NCBI RefSeq assembly: GCF_003058265.1
Contig: NZ_QBUK01000014.1
Location: 50,840-114,839 of the forward strand
From: Flagellimonas amoyensis
GTDB lineage: Bacteria; Bacteroidota; Bacteroidia; Flavobacteriales; Flavobacteriaceae
Length of the DNA stretch: 64,000 bases
Direction: 5' to 3'
Of this stretch, positions 53,086-61,609 are shown one piece after another. The notes under the pieces are model-generated. The model saw nothing but the letters and a program-made list of their open reading frames with translations. It was not told the DNA's origin and did not search any database. Made by a program: the position numbers and the translations under genes. The first letter of the stretch is position 1, and each line of letters begins with the position of its first letter.

Positions 53086-53958
53086 ATGTCCAACATCGGG
53101 TTGATCATCGAAGAACGCAGTAGGGATATCGGTGACTTTTTGGTAGGGCGCCTCATCCCATTTCGAAAAAAACGGATGATAGGCCCTTTCATCTTTATAG
53201 ATCATATGGGTCCAACGCAACTGGGTCCCTCAAAATACATGGATGTGGACCAGCATCCGCACATGGGGCTGTCCACCCTGACCTTTATGCTGGAGGGCGA
53301 GATCATGCATGAAGATGGTCTGGGCACCCATCAGCGCATAAGCCCAGGGTCCGTCAATTGGATGACGGCAGGAAAAGGGGTGACCCATACCGAGCGGACA
53401 CCACCTGACCTGAGAAACGGTAAGACATTCACCGCCCATGGCTACCAGATTTGGGTGGCCCTGCCCAAGGAATTGGAGGATATGGAACCCCAATTCCATC
53501 ATATTGAGGGGAAAGACCTTCCCAAATGGACCGAAGCCAGTGCAACATTCACCTTGATCGCCGGGGATGGATATGGAAAAAAATCCCCCGTTCCCGTGCA
53601 TTCTGATCTTTTTATGGTCGAGATAAAAAATACCGCCGAATATACCTTGAACGTCAACGGCAACCTGAAAGGGGAAATAGGCATCTGCATTGTGGAGGGA
53701 AGCATCAAGGCTTGTGGCGAAACGGTGGAAAAAGGGAACATTTTGGTCTCCAAAGTAGAGGATACCTGCAACATCATCTTGGAACCGAATACCCATTTGT
53801 TGTTGTTTGGCGGAGAGGCCTTCCCGGAAGAGCGATTCATTTATTGGAACTTTGTGTCATCCAGCCAAGAGAAGATCGAGCAGGCCAAAAGGGCATGGGC
53901 GGACAAAACATTTCCCATGATGGAAAATGATGACACCTATGTGCCGCTTCCGTCCTAA
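53086..53958 (+). CDS. Pirin family protein
   Basis: 290 residues of the bicupin pirin fold. The N-terminal cupin carries the metal ligands in DQHPHMGLSTLTFMLEGEIMHEDGLG (about 46-71) and a later glutamate near HTERT. GSVNWMTAGKGVTHTER is the family signature. Some pirins are quercetin dioxygenases or redox sensors, and no specific role is evident. Divergent from the serine hydrolase. Confidence 0.93.
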   Translation: MSNIGLIIEERSRDIGDFLVGRLIPFRKKRMIGPFIFIDHMGPTQLGPSKYMDVDQHPHMGLSTLTFMLEGEIMHEDGLGTHQRISPGSVNWMTAGKGVTHTERTPPDLRNGKTFTAHGYQIWVALPKELEDMEPQFHHIEGKDLPKWTEASATFTLIAGDGYGKKSPVPVHSDLFMVEIKNTAEYTLNVNGNLKGEIGICIVEGSIKACGETVEKGNILVSKVEDTCNIILEPNTHLLLFGGEAFPEERFIYWNFVSSSQEKIEQAKRAWADKTFPMMENDDTYVPLPS

Positions 53959-53998
53959 AGCACAATAATATGTACCTTTAGGTACAAGACCGAACCTA

Positions 53999-54433
53999 TT
54001 GAAAAAAATACTCCTCAGTTGTATGATCATCGTTTCCTGTGCCAAAGCGCCGGAAACCCCGCAGCCGGCCTCGCACCAATGGTATGGGCACCAGGTCACG
54101 GCTTCGGCATACAACTCCGTATTCTGGCAAACGGACAGCATCAATCCTTCCGTGGCCGCTTGGGGCGATACCCTAAGACCGGGAATGAAGAGTATTGCCG
54201 TGTCAAGGGACCTCATCAAACTGGGGTTGACGCACAACACCATGGTGAAAATCGATACTTTTCCGGATACGTTCTATGTCAAGGACAAAATGCATTGGCG
54301 ATGGCGGAACCGAATAGATATTTACATGGGAAAGGATATACAAAAAGCTAGGGAATGGGGCAGAAAAAAACTGATGATCTGCTATGCCGTTCCCTTGGAT
54401 ACAACCACTATTACTTTAAACACTTTTGAATGA
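53999..54433 (+). CDS. 3D-domain (double-psi barrel) lipoprotein
   Basis: 144 residues from a TTG start at 53999, giving a lipoprotein signal with Cys14 in IVSC. The C-terminal part matches the 3D domain of MltA/YocH-like cell-wall proteins: AVSRDLIKLGLTHNTMVKID, then RWRNRIDIYMGKDIQKAREWGRKKL, with the conserved aspartates. It probably acts on, or binds, peptidoglycan. It overlaps the amidase gene by ATGA (54430-54433). A TGTACCT-TT-AGGTACA hairpin precedes it at 53971-53986. Confidence 0.82.
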   Translation: MKKILLSCMIIVSCAKAPETPQPASHQWYGHQVTASAYNSVFWQTDSINPSVAAWGDTLRPGMKSIAVSRDLIKLGLTHNTMVKIDTFPDTFYVKDKMHWRWRNRIDIYMGKDIQKAREWGRKKLMICYAVPLDTTTITLNTFE

Positions 54434-55089
54434 AAAAAACTGGATTGATTGTTTTATCAACATTGCTATTCGGGGCCTGCGGCACCCAAAAAAACATCGT
54501 GGACATCCCCATCATTTTTGATGACCAACGCATTGAACTTACAGAGGAATATATGGCCCAACGCTATGGACTGGAAAATGATTCTACCCAGATAGTTCCC
54601 AAAATGGTGGTGTTGCACTGGACCTCGATTCCCACACTGGAGAAATCCTTCCGGGCGTTCAACAGGTCCACATTGCCCACTTGGCGGCCCGATCTGGAAA
54701 ATGTGAGCGGTCTCAATGTCTCTTCCCATTTTTTGGTGGACCGGGACGGGACCATTTACCGATTGATGCCCGAAACTACCATGGCACGGCACACCATTGG
54801 TCTGAACCACTGCGCCATAGGTGTTGAAAATGTGGGCGGGGGAGAAAAACTTCCATTGACCAAGAAACAAGTGAAGGCCAATATTTTCCTTGTGGAATAC
54901 CTGGCTTCCAAATACAATATCGAATATGTCATCGGACATCAGGAATATACCCAGTTTGAAGGACATCCGCTCTGGCTGGAAGTGGACGATGCATACCGCA
55001 CCACAAAGACCGACCCAGGGATGGATTTCATGGAAAAAGTACGGAAAGCCACTAAAAAATATAATTTTAAACCTGTTCCAAAAAGTTAG
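54430..55089 (+). CDS. N-acetylmuramoyl-L-alanine amidase (AmpD-like lipoprotein)
   Basis: 219 residues: a lipoprotein signal (FGAC, Cys17) and an Amidase_2 domain. The zinc ligands are His63 (VVLHWT), His170 (VIGHQEY) and Asp195 (KTDPGMDF), all present. FLVDRDGTIYRLMPE and NHCAIGVENVGG are family blocks. It cleaves the bond between N-acetylmuramic acid and L-alanine in peptidoglycan, in the periplasm. Translation is coupled to the 3D-domain gene by a 4-nt overlap, so the two form a wall-remodelling pair. Confidence 0.93.
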   Translation: MKKTGLIVLSTLLFGACGTQKNIVDIPIIFDDQRIELTEEYMAQRYGLENDSTQIVPKMVVLHWTSIPTLEKSFRAFNRSTLPTWRPDLENVSGLNVSSHFLVDRDGTIYRLMPETTMARHTIGLNHCAIGVENVGGGEKLPLTKKQVKANIFLVEYLASKYNIEYVIGHQEYTQFEGHPLWLEVDDAYRTTKTDPGMDFMEKVRKATKKYNFKPVPKS

Positions 55090-55099
55090 GAAATGCAAT

Positions 55100-55190
55100 C
55101 TAAGTATACTGGTTATTAAGTTATTGGGTTATTTAACCATATGCAACATATCAACAATCAGCAACTTAGTAACTCAATAACCTGTACTGT
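55100..55190. repeat. Imperfect inverted spacer repeat after the amidase gene
   Basis: GGTTATTAAGTTATTGGGTTATT on the left is roughly the reverse complement of AACTTAGTAACTCAATAACCT on the right, with about 30 nt between. It can fold into a weak hairpin. No gene is visible in this 143-nt gap. Confidence 0.5.
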
Positions 55191-55232
55191 ACATAAATTG
55201 CAGGGCTGTAATCTTTAATTTGATAACGAACT

Positions 55233-56678
55233 ATGATCAGAAACATATTACCACTGGCACTTGCCCTCATATCCTTATCAGTTTGTGCACAAGATGAACT
55301 CACTTCCAAACTGTACGAAACCTATGCGGAGTACAAGGAACCTTCCCTTGGGAAAAGGCGTATCAAACACAGCGATATCCAACCCCTCATCCAAAAGGAG
55401 AAGGCCAATCCCAAGTTTGAGGTACAGAAAGTGGGGGAGTCCATTCAGGGGCGTGACCTGCATTTGATCAGTGTGGGAACGGGCAGTGAGAATATTTTCC
55501 TATGGTCGCAGATGCATGGGGACGAACCTACGGCGACACAGGCCATTTTTGACATCCTTCATTTTTTGGACGCACCAGAGTTCAAAGAAGAAAAGGAGGT
55601 CATCCTTTCTAAGTTGAAGCTCCATTTTTTGCCTATGGTAAATCCTGATGGGGCGGAGACCTTCCAACGAAGAAATGCCTTAGGTGTCGATATCAACAGG
55701 GATGCGCTTCGACTGCAATCGCCCGAAGGGCAGGTCCTCAAACGCATCAGGGACAGTCTCGATGCCAGCTTTGGATTCAACCTTCACGATCAGAGCAAAT
55801 ATTATAACGCGGAACTTACCGAAAAACCGGCCACCATTTCTTATTTGGCAACGGCCTATAACTATGAAAAGGACATCAACGAGGTGCGGGCCAATGCGAT
55901 GAAGGTGATCGTGTATATGAACAAGATCATCCAGAACTATGCGCCCGGGCAGGTGGGGAGGTACAGCGACGATTTTGAACCACGGGCCTTTGGGGACAAT
56001 ATTGCCAAATGGGGCACCAGTCTCATCCTAATCGAATCCGGCGGCTTCACCAATGACCCCGAGAAGCAGGAAATACGTAAACTGAACTATGTGTCCATTC
56101 TATCCGCATTGTACACCATTGCCAAGGGGACCTACAAGGATATCCCTGTTGCGGATTACGAGAAAATCCCCCATAACGACCGACAATTGTTCGACCTGAA
56201 GATAGAAAATGCCACTTACGAACTTTTGGGTAAGGACTATATCATTGACCTAGGTGTTTTCAGGAACGAGGTGGACCTGAACGGGCATGATGATTTTTAT
56301 TATAGGGGTTCTGTGGGTGACCAAGGAGATCTTTCCACATTTTACGGATATGAGACCTTTGATGCCACAGGATACAAAATTGTGCCCCCAAAAATGGCCA
56401 AAGTGGGCCATATTGCCAAGCCATTGGCACTGTTGAAAGAGGGCGTGGCCTATGTCAAAACTATCCTGCCCGAAAAAAAGGCCTTCACAGATGTGCCTTT
56501 GATCTTGGTGGACGAGGATTTTGAGTTGCGTCCATTTGGACTTTGGCCCGGAGCAAACCCGACCTTCTTTTTGGAAAAGGATGGGAAACTCACCCATGCA
56601 GTAATCAATGGTTCCTTATTGGATTTGTCCAAGCCCATTGAAGAACAGAATTTCGGGAATGGGTTGATCTTTCGCTAG
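55233..56678 (+). CDS. Secreted M14 family zinc carboxypeptidase-like protein
   Basis: 481 residues with a signal peptide (about 1-19, VCAQ). The zinc site is His95, Glu98 (QMHGDEPT) and His185 (FNLHDQ). NPDGAETFQRRNALGVDINRD is the family block and LILIESGG carries the likely catalytic Glu. The C-terminal ~150 residues form an extra beta-rich part. It cleaves C-terminal residues or cell-wall peptides in the periplasm, specificity unknown. Confidence 0.92.
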   Translation: MIRNILPLALALISLSVCAQDELTSKLYETYAEYKEPSLGKRRIKHSDIQPLIQKEKANPKFEVQKVGESIQGRDLHLISVGTGSENIFLWSQMHGDEPTATQAIFDILHFLDAPEFKEEKEVILSKLKLHFLPMVNPDGAETFQRRNALGVDINRDALRLQSPEGQVLKRIRDSLDASFGFNLHDQSKYYNAELTEKPATISYLATAYNYEKDINEVRANAMKVIVYMNKIIQNYAPGQVGRYSDDFEPRAFGDNIAKWGTSLILIESGGFTNDPEKQEIRKLNYVSILSALYTIAKGTYKDIPVADYEKIPHNDRQLFDLKIENATYELLGKDYIIDLGVFRNEVDLNGHDDFYYRGSVGDQGDLSTFYGYETFDATGYKIVPPKMAKVGHIAKPLALLKEGVAYVKTILPEKKAFTDVPLILVDEDFELRPFGLWPGANPTFFLEKDGKLTHAVINGSLLDLSKPIEEQNFGNGLIFR

Positions 56679-56842
56679 TACCCATAATGGAAGGTGATGG
56701 TTGACCCAAATAAGATCAATAAGGTCAACATGACCAACAAAGTGCAGACAATGGCAACGAAAAAGGCGGCCACTATGGCTTTGCCGCTGTTGGGAAGTGG
56801 CCCTATGGCACTGTTCTGAATGATTTCTTTTACAACATCCAT
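56675..56842 (-). CDS. Small single-pass membrane protein (55 aa)
   Basis: A 55-codon frame starting MDVVKEIIQN. Residues 21-45 are strongly hydrophobic (IVAAFFVAIVCTLLVMLTLLILF), one membrane helix preceded by GPLPNSGK. The stop overlaps the M14 stop on the other strand by 4 nt, a packing seen repeatedly in this window. Codon choice resembles nearby genes. I do not recognise a family and no promoter stands out, but the clean helix in a gene-free 313-nt gap makes it a likely real gene. Confidence 0.6.
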   Translation of the reverse strand: MDVVKEIIQNSAIGPLPNSGKAIVAAFFVAIVCTLLVMLTLLILFGSTITFHYGY

Positions 56843-56991
56843 GACATTTTAAAGTTGGACCGTGAGAGGTCGTTAAGGGGAATTGAATCGTTGTTGGTGC
56901 ATATGGAACAACCGTTGGGCTAAAAACCCTAAATTTTTAATTGTTTTCTAAGGATTTACATAACTTACACTTCCTTAATCAATCTATTCTT

Positions 56992-57603
56992 ATGAAAAAA
57001 GTGATCTTATCTGCAATTGTATCTGTTATGGCCTTTCAATCTGGATGGGCGCAGACTCCAACAAAAGACCTGTTCAATGGTGAAAATTTGGACGGTTGGG
57101 TCATTCATGGCGATGAAAAATGGTTTGTTGAAAATGGCGAACTGATCTGTGAAAGTGGCCCAAAGGCCGAATATGGTTACTTATCCACCAAAGATTTCTA
57201 TAAAGATTTTGAAGTTTCCTTGGAATTTAAACAAGAAGCCGATGGCAATAGCGGGGTTTTTATCCGTTCCACTTTTGAAGGGACCAAGGTAAGTGGCTGG
57301 CAAGTGGAAGTAGCCCCACCAGGGCTACACACGGGCGGCATTTATGAATCCTACGGTCGAGGTTGGCTTATCAAACCTGAACCGGAAAAGGAAAAAGTAT
57401 TGAAGGAAGGGGAATGGAACACACTTAAGATCCGTGTGAACGGTCCTGATGTGATCACTTGGCTGAACGGGGTGGAAATGGTACACCTCACCGATGAGAA
57501 AATAGGACAAGGACAAGGTGCCATTGCCCTTCAGATACACGATGGTGGCGGCATCCGGGTGAAATGGAGAAACATCAAGATCAAACCTGCGGAAGTCCAA
57601 TAA
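56992..57603 (+). CDS. Secreted DUF1080 (3-keto-disaccharide hydrolase-like) protein
   Basis: 203 residues from the ATG at 56992 (the frame is open to 56941 without a better start). A signal peptide (about 1-21, GWAQ) is followed by a laminin-G/concanavalin-like sandwich: KDLFNGENLDGWVIHG, DFYKDFEVSLEFKQEADGNSGVFIR, and a closing IALQIHDGGGIRVKWRNIKIKP. Relatives act on 3-keto-glycosides. It is convergent with a second DUF1080 gene, sharing a terminator. Confidence 0.9.
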   Translation: MKKVILSAIVSVMAFQSGWAQTPTKDLFNGENLDGWVIHGDEKWFVENGELICESGPKAEYGYLSTKDFYKDFEVSLEFKQEADGNSGVFIRSTFEGTKVSGWQVEVAPPGLHTGGIYESYGRGWLIKPEPEKEKVLKEGEWNTLKIRVNGPDVITWLNGVEMVHLTDEKIGQGQGAIALQIHDGGGIRVKWRNIKIKPAEVQ

Positions 57604-57609
57604 AAAAAC

Positions 57610-57637
57610 AAAGCCCGATACTTTAGTATCGGGCTTT
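57610..57637. terminator. Bidirectional rho-independent terminator between two DUF1080 genes
   Basis: A perfect 12-bp stem AAAGCCCGATAC / GTATCGGGCTTT with a TTTA loop. An A-run lies before and T residues after. Confidence 0.9.
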
Positions 57638-57657
57638 TGCTTGATAACAGTTTCGTT

Positions 57658-58605
57658 TTATTTTTTTCTGGGAGTCACCACAAAGCTTCTGTACTCAATG
57701 GGCCCATGGTCTCCTTGGATCATGAACGGTCCGGGTTCCCCTTCCTTACTGTCCAATGCTCCTCCCGTTATTCCAGGAATGGTAGCGTCAGTGATCACGG
57801 TCTTGCCGTTCAGGGTCACAGTGACCCTTCTACCAATAAGGGTAATGTCGTAAGTCTGCCATTCTCCGGCGTCTTTGGCCGCATTCTCATTGGGCTCCAA
57901 GAAACCGTACACGCCACCAATATAGATGTCCATAGGGTCCAACCCCTTGTCGTCCTCTATTTGAAGCTCATATCGGCCGCGAAGGTAGATACCGCTATTG
58001 CTCCCTTTGGGATAACGGAATTCCACATGCAGTTTGAAATCCTCAAATTTTTCGTCCGTGATAAGGTTGGAACCGGATTCAGGGCTGGTCAAGATACCAT
58101 CCTTTACGACCCATTGGTTCTTTTCGCCATCCACATGCCATCCGCTGAGGTCCTTTCCATTGAAGACATTGATGGGCTTGTCCCACTTCGGATTTTCCGT
58201 GTAGGCCAATTTAGGCGCCTTCACACCGGTCCAGTTGAGAACGGAACCGTCGGTGTAGACCATAGTCCCTTTCAATTTTCCGTCTGCCAATTCACCATGA
58301 AAGATCATATCACTTCCCTTGGGCTCCCATTGGTTGGGAATGCTAAAGGTAAACTTGTTGTCCCCATAGGTTTTGACCTCCGATATGGGCCTTGCGCTTC
58401 CAAACGCAAATACAAAACGACCGATCAAGGTTGCGTTGCCCGAATGTCTTATTTCCAGCCATGATGGAGCGGCTTTTCCCATAAAGTCCATTTCCAAGTC
58501 CCATCTGCCTTCCAAAGGATATGATTTCTGGGAATGAAGGCCAAGTGTTACGCCCATAAAAAGGATGCATATGAAAATACGCATAGCATTGTTCAAAAAT
58601 GTCAT
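57658..58605 (-). CDS. Secreted DUF1080 protein with N-terminal extra domain
   Basis: 315 residues. A signal peptide lies near residues 8-26 (MRIFICILF...LHSQ), so the start may instead be the ATG at 58584. Residues about 30-130 form an extra beta domain (GRWDLEMDFMGKAAPSWLEI). The DUF1080 sandwich follows from about 145 (NVFNGKDLSGWHVDG, KLHVEFRYPKGSNSGIYLRGRYELQI, and a closing GPIEYRSFVV). It is twice the modular size of the neighbour at 56992 and points at it across a shared terminator. Confidence 0.9.
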   Translation of the reverse strand: MTFLNNAMRIFICILFMGVTLGLHSQKSYPLEGRWDLEMDFMGKAAPSWLEIRHSGNATLIGRFVFAFGSARPISEVKTYGDNKFTFSIPNQWEPKGSDMIFHGELADGKLKGTMVYTDGSVLNWTGVKAPKLAYTENPKWDKPINVFNGKDLSGWHVDGEKNQWVVKDGILTSPESGSNLITDEKFEDFKLHVEFRYPKGSNSGIYLRGRYELQIEDDKGLDPMDIYIGGVYGFLEPNENAAKDAGEWQTYDITLIGRRVTVTLNGKTVITDATIPGITGGALDSKEGEPGPFMIQGDHGPIEYRSFVVTPRKK

Positions 58606-58673
58606 AGTTTGTTCAGTTTAATGGATGCCCAAGATAAGGATTTATCCAAAGAAACAAACGCATGAAAAATGGA

Positions 58674-59762
58674 CTATTCGCATCCTCCGGTAAAGCCCTT
58701 GGCATTGAACTTGGTCTGTACGGCTCCTTGCTGACTACCATCCGTAAGTTGGATGACAAGGTTACTTTCCCCACTGCCGTCCCTTTTGGGCGTGCAGTAT
58801 TCGAACAGGTAGAAACTGTTGGCCTGCTCGGCCACGCGTTGGGATATCTGGTTGAAGGTGATTTCCAGTTCTTCCTTGTTGGCGGCGAATACACTGGCGG
58901 TCTTCCCGATTTCGGTCAGTACTTCCGTGTCGATTTCCGCACCAAGACCAATGGTGAAATAGGAAATGTTCCTATCAGCTTCCCTAACGGCTTTTAGGGC
59001 ATCGGATTCACGGTATCGGGACGCTTGGTCCGTTCCATCTGTAAAGAGGACCACCGAAGAGGCTCCGATCACATCCGAATTTTGATTGAGCAATTCCTTT
59101 GCCTTTTGGGTGGATTTGATGACGGCACCGTAGAGGTCCGTGGAGGGGTCGTTGCTGATGTCCGCTGTAATCCCTTCGATGGAAGCCGTTAGTTCCTCTG
59201 CAGAAAAGGATAGGGGATTCAACAGGTGCAGTTCATCCTCACCATCAAACCAATAAATGGCCATTTGGAAGGATTCTGTCGCAGGTGAAGGCATCACATT
59301 GTTGATGAAACTGATGGACGCGGCCTTCAATTCATCCAGACTGCTTTCGAGAACGCTGTTGCTCAAATCCAGTACCAAAAGGGTATTGTTGTTGAACACT
59401 TGGGAGTTTGGGGAAATCCGTGCCTGGGATTCCGAGGCGGAAATCAGATTGAAGCAATCATCGTTCCGGCCTTGTTCATAGATGGTGAACTGGTCTGCTG
59501 TCAATCCGGAAATTGGATTTCCCTGAAGGTCGGAAACCTTGAACAGGATGGAAACCTTGCCCGGTAGGGTAGTGAATTCATCTTGGATGGACAAAAGGAG
59601 TTCATTATCGTCAAAGCCCAAACAATCGTCCGGTTCCTTGCCAATGCCCAGTTCGTTGTCATTGAAGTCAAAACTTACATCATCATCGGCATTGCCACAA
59701 GAGAAAAGAACAAGCGTAAGGGAAAATAGCAAGAAATATTGAAGTGTGTGTTTCATTTTCAT
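58674..59762 (-). CDS. vWA-domain lipoprotein
   Basis: 362 residues: a lipoprotein signal (LFSC, Cys22), an acidic linker, and a von Willebrand A domain from about 125. The metal-ion-dependent adhesion site begins DLSNS at 132-136 and the later FTDGTD motif is present. Five or six cysteines in the N- and C-terminal parts suggest disulfides. It is probably an envelope-anchored binding protein, ligand unknown. Confidence 0.88.
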   Translation of the reverse strand: MKMKHTLQYFLLFSLTLVLFSCGNADDDVSFDFNDNELGIGKEPDDCLGFDDNELLLSIQDEFTTLPGKVSILFKVSDLQGNPISGLTADQFTIYEQGRNDDCFNLISASESQARISPNSQVFNNNTLLVLDLSNSVLESSLDELKAASISFINNVMPSPATESFQMAIYWFDGEDELHLLNPLSFSAEELTASIEGITADISNDPSTDLYGAVIKSTQKAKELLNQNSDVIGASSVVLFTDGTDQASRYRESDALKAVREADRNISYFTIGLGAEIDTEVLTEIGKTASVFAANKEELEITFNQISQRVAEQANSFYLFEYCTPKRDGSGESNLVIQLTDGSQQGAVQTKFNAKGFTGGCE

Positions 59763-59970
59763 AAGAAGTTAAGGTTCTTCATGCACAACGCTCAATTTTA
59801 TCGAAAAGTATGTTGGCATCGCTGATTTGAATTAAAGAAAAGTTAAAAATATACCGTTCCTGTTAAAATGGGAAGGCCCACTATAATTTTTGGTAATTTC
59901 AACCCATCAAATGAACATGCCATACCAACCTATCTAACCAAAGACCACTAACAGAAAATAGGTTGATATT

Positions 59971-60225
59971 ATGACAATACTTTTGTTCGGAATCGTAAAG
60001 GACATTGTGGGAAGTCCCACGCTATCTGTCCCCACATCCAGCATAACGGGAAAAAAAATTCCCAAGACCGTTGGGGAATTGAAGATTTTTTTATCGGGAA
60101 CTTACCCGGAACTCAATAGGATATCCTCCATGGCCGTGGCGGTGAACCACAATTATGCAGAAGACCATGAAATCATAAACTCTTATGATGAAATTGCACT
60201 TATTCCTCCTGTGAGCGGAAGATAA
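59971..60225 (+). CDS. MoaD/ThiS-like beta-grasp protein with altered C-terminus
   Basis: 84 residues. The body matches MoaD (molybdopterin synthase small subunit): MTILLFGIVKDIVG at the start, TVGELKIFLSGTYPEL, VAVNHNYAEDHEI, and DEIALIPPVSGR at the end. Working MoaD and ThiS proteins end in Gly-Gly, whose last carboxylate becomes the thiocarboxylate. Here the final residue is Arg (GGA AGA TAA). No moaE, moeB or thi genes are nearby. It may be an inactive or repurposed copy. Confidence 0.8.
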   Translation: MTILLFGIVKDIVGSPTLSVPTSSITGKKIPKTVGELKIFLSGTYPELNRISSMAVAVNHNYAEDHEIINSYDEIALIPPVSGR

Positions 60226-60277
60226 TGGGAGGGAACAGAATGGTCTATGGGGCTCAGGCCACAGAAAAAAAGGAGTC

Positions 60278-60421
60278 TTAGTCCTTGTTTTCCACCTTCT
60301 TCAGATCCTTGTCAACGTTCTCCAAATCTTGGAAAATACCACAGGAAATCTGCTTTTTCACCAAGGAGCCGGATTTTTTCCGCTTGACCATCGCTTCGAT
60401 CTGTTTGTTCAGGTATTGCAT
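60278..60421 (-). CDS. Small charged protein (47 aa)
   Basis: A 47-codon frame, MQYLNKQIEA to KKVENKD, highly charged and predicted helical, with one cysteine (QISCGIF). The frame is open a further ~20 codons upstream with a possible TTG start four codons earlier. It is the only plausible gene in the 354-nt gap between the MoaD-like and the lipoprotein genes. No family recognised. Real-gene status is moderate, based on length-for-composition and low glycine/serine noise only. Confidence 0.4.
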   Translation of the reverse strand: MQYLNKQIEAMVKRKKSGSLVKKQISCGIFQDLENVDKDLKKVENKD

Positions 60422-60579
60422 GGGAATCAATTTTTTCCAGAACGAAATTACCTCATTTTTATTTTGACAATCAGAACATTATGGTAAAATTAACCTTTCA
60501 TCGATTTCTATGCGTCACCTGCACTAAAATAGGGCTCTTTGCCGTTTGGACAACCGTAAACACTTAACTAAAGTTATCC

Positions 60580-61371
60580 ATGAACAGAATTGCACAAAAA
60601 ATCCAAGCCATTGCCTATATGGGTATGGCCCTTATTGCTTTTCAATCCTGTAGTGAGGACGGTATGTCCGGCGATGGTGAAACAATGACCTCCGCAGAAC
60701 TACAGACCATTTTAATGACAGACGACATTGCGGGGGCCGCCGATAGTGCCCTTGCGGAGCTGTACATGGGCGATACCGCCAAATCCTTCACGGCAAGGGA
60801 GAACGATTGTTATACCGCCGAATACTCCGAAACCGGGTTTGTGGCCACTTTTAACAATTGTGTGCTCAATGGCACCGAGAATGTGAACGGTACCGTTTCC
60901 GTGGCTTATGCAGTGGGAGAGGGGAGTGCCTCCTTCACGGCGACCTACACGGATTTCTATGTGGGCACCATCAAGATCAACGGTACACGGACCTTTGTGG
61001 TGAACACTGCTACCGACCAAAATTCGGTTTCGTTCACCGTGACGAGCGATATGTCCGTGGAACTGGAAGACGGCAGCACCATCAGTGAGACCGGGGAAAA
61101 AACCTTTGGCATTGCATTCAGCGAAGACCTGAGCAGCGTCACTTTCACGCTTTCCGGTGACTGGACGGTACAAATCGATGCGGATGTTTATGCAGTGGAA
61201 ACCTTGGAAGACCTTCAGATGACCTCGCCCTGTGAATATGTGAGCAGCGGCAGCATGGTGGTTGCCAAGAACGGATTGGCCGTGACCGTGGACTTTGGCA
61301 ATGGCGAGTGTGATGACAAGGCCACGCTGATCTATCCCAACGGGGCCAGCGAGGTCATAACCTTGGAATAG
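60580..61371 (+). CDS. Lipoprotein of unknown function, beta-rich
   Basis: 263 residues with a lipoprotein signal (IAFQSC, Cys24). The mature chain is acidic, rich in Thr, Ser, Val and Gly, and organised as repeated beta strands (for example VNGTVSVAYAVGEGSASFTATYTDFYVGTI). Four cysteines in the mature part could form disulfides. I do not recognise a family. The composition suggests an exposed or periplasmic beta-sandwich protein. Confidence 0.75.
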   Translation: MNRIAQKIQAIAYMGMALIAFQSCSEDGMSGDGETMTSAELQTILMTDDIAGAADSALAELYMGDTAKSFTARENDCYTAEYSETGFVATFNNCVLNGTENVNGTVSVAYAVGEGSASFTATYTDFYVGTIKINGTRTFVVNTATDQNSVSFTVTSDMSVELEDGSTISETGEKTFGIAFSEDLSSVTFTLSGDWTVQIDADVYAVETLEDLQMTSPCEYVSSGSMVVAKNGLAVTVDFGNGECDDKATLIYPNGASEVITLE

Positions 61372-61388
61372 TTCGTTGTGACAAAACC

Positions 61389-61495
61389 GTCAGTTCGAGT
61401 GAAATTCTAGGGGAATTTTATATCGAGAACCGGTTTTGGACTTGAAATCCTGGTTCTCGATACAATTTTTCTTTCGAAAAATCACTCGAACTGAC
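61389..61495. repeat. Nested inverted repeat (large hairpin)
   Basis: Outer arms GTCAGTTCGAGTGA (61389-61402) and TCACTCGAACTGAC (61482-61495) are perfect over 14 bp. Inner arms TATCGAGAACC (61421-61431) and GGTTCTCGATA (61452-61462) are perfect over 11 bp. Together they form a 107-nt, two-storey hairpin in a gap of 238 nt. The layout resembles REP/BIME-type mobile repeats. No coding frame lies inside. Confidence 0.85.
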
Positions 61496-61533
61496 AGATT
61501 TCAATCGAGACCCATCACAAATCTAAATAACAC

Positions 61534-61562
61534 AAAAGCACCGATTTTATATCGGTGCTTTT
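61534..61562 (+). terminator. Rho-independent terminator
   Basis: A perfect 12-bp stem AAAAGCACCGAT / ATCGGTGCTTTT with a 5-nt loop, followed by CTTTTG. It probably ends the transcript of the lipoprotein gene at 60580. Confidence 0.85.
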
Positions 61563-61609
61563 CTTTTGTGGCGGTTTCGTTTATATTTAAGGGAATCTAA
61601 GAACCGCTT

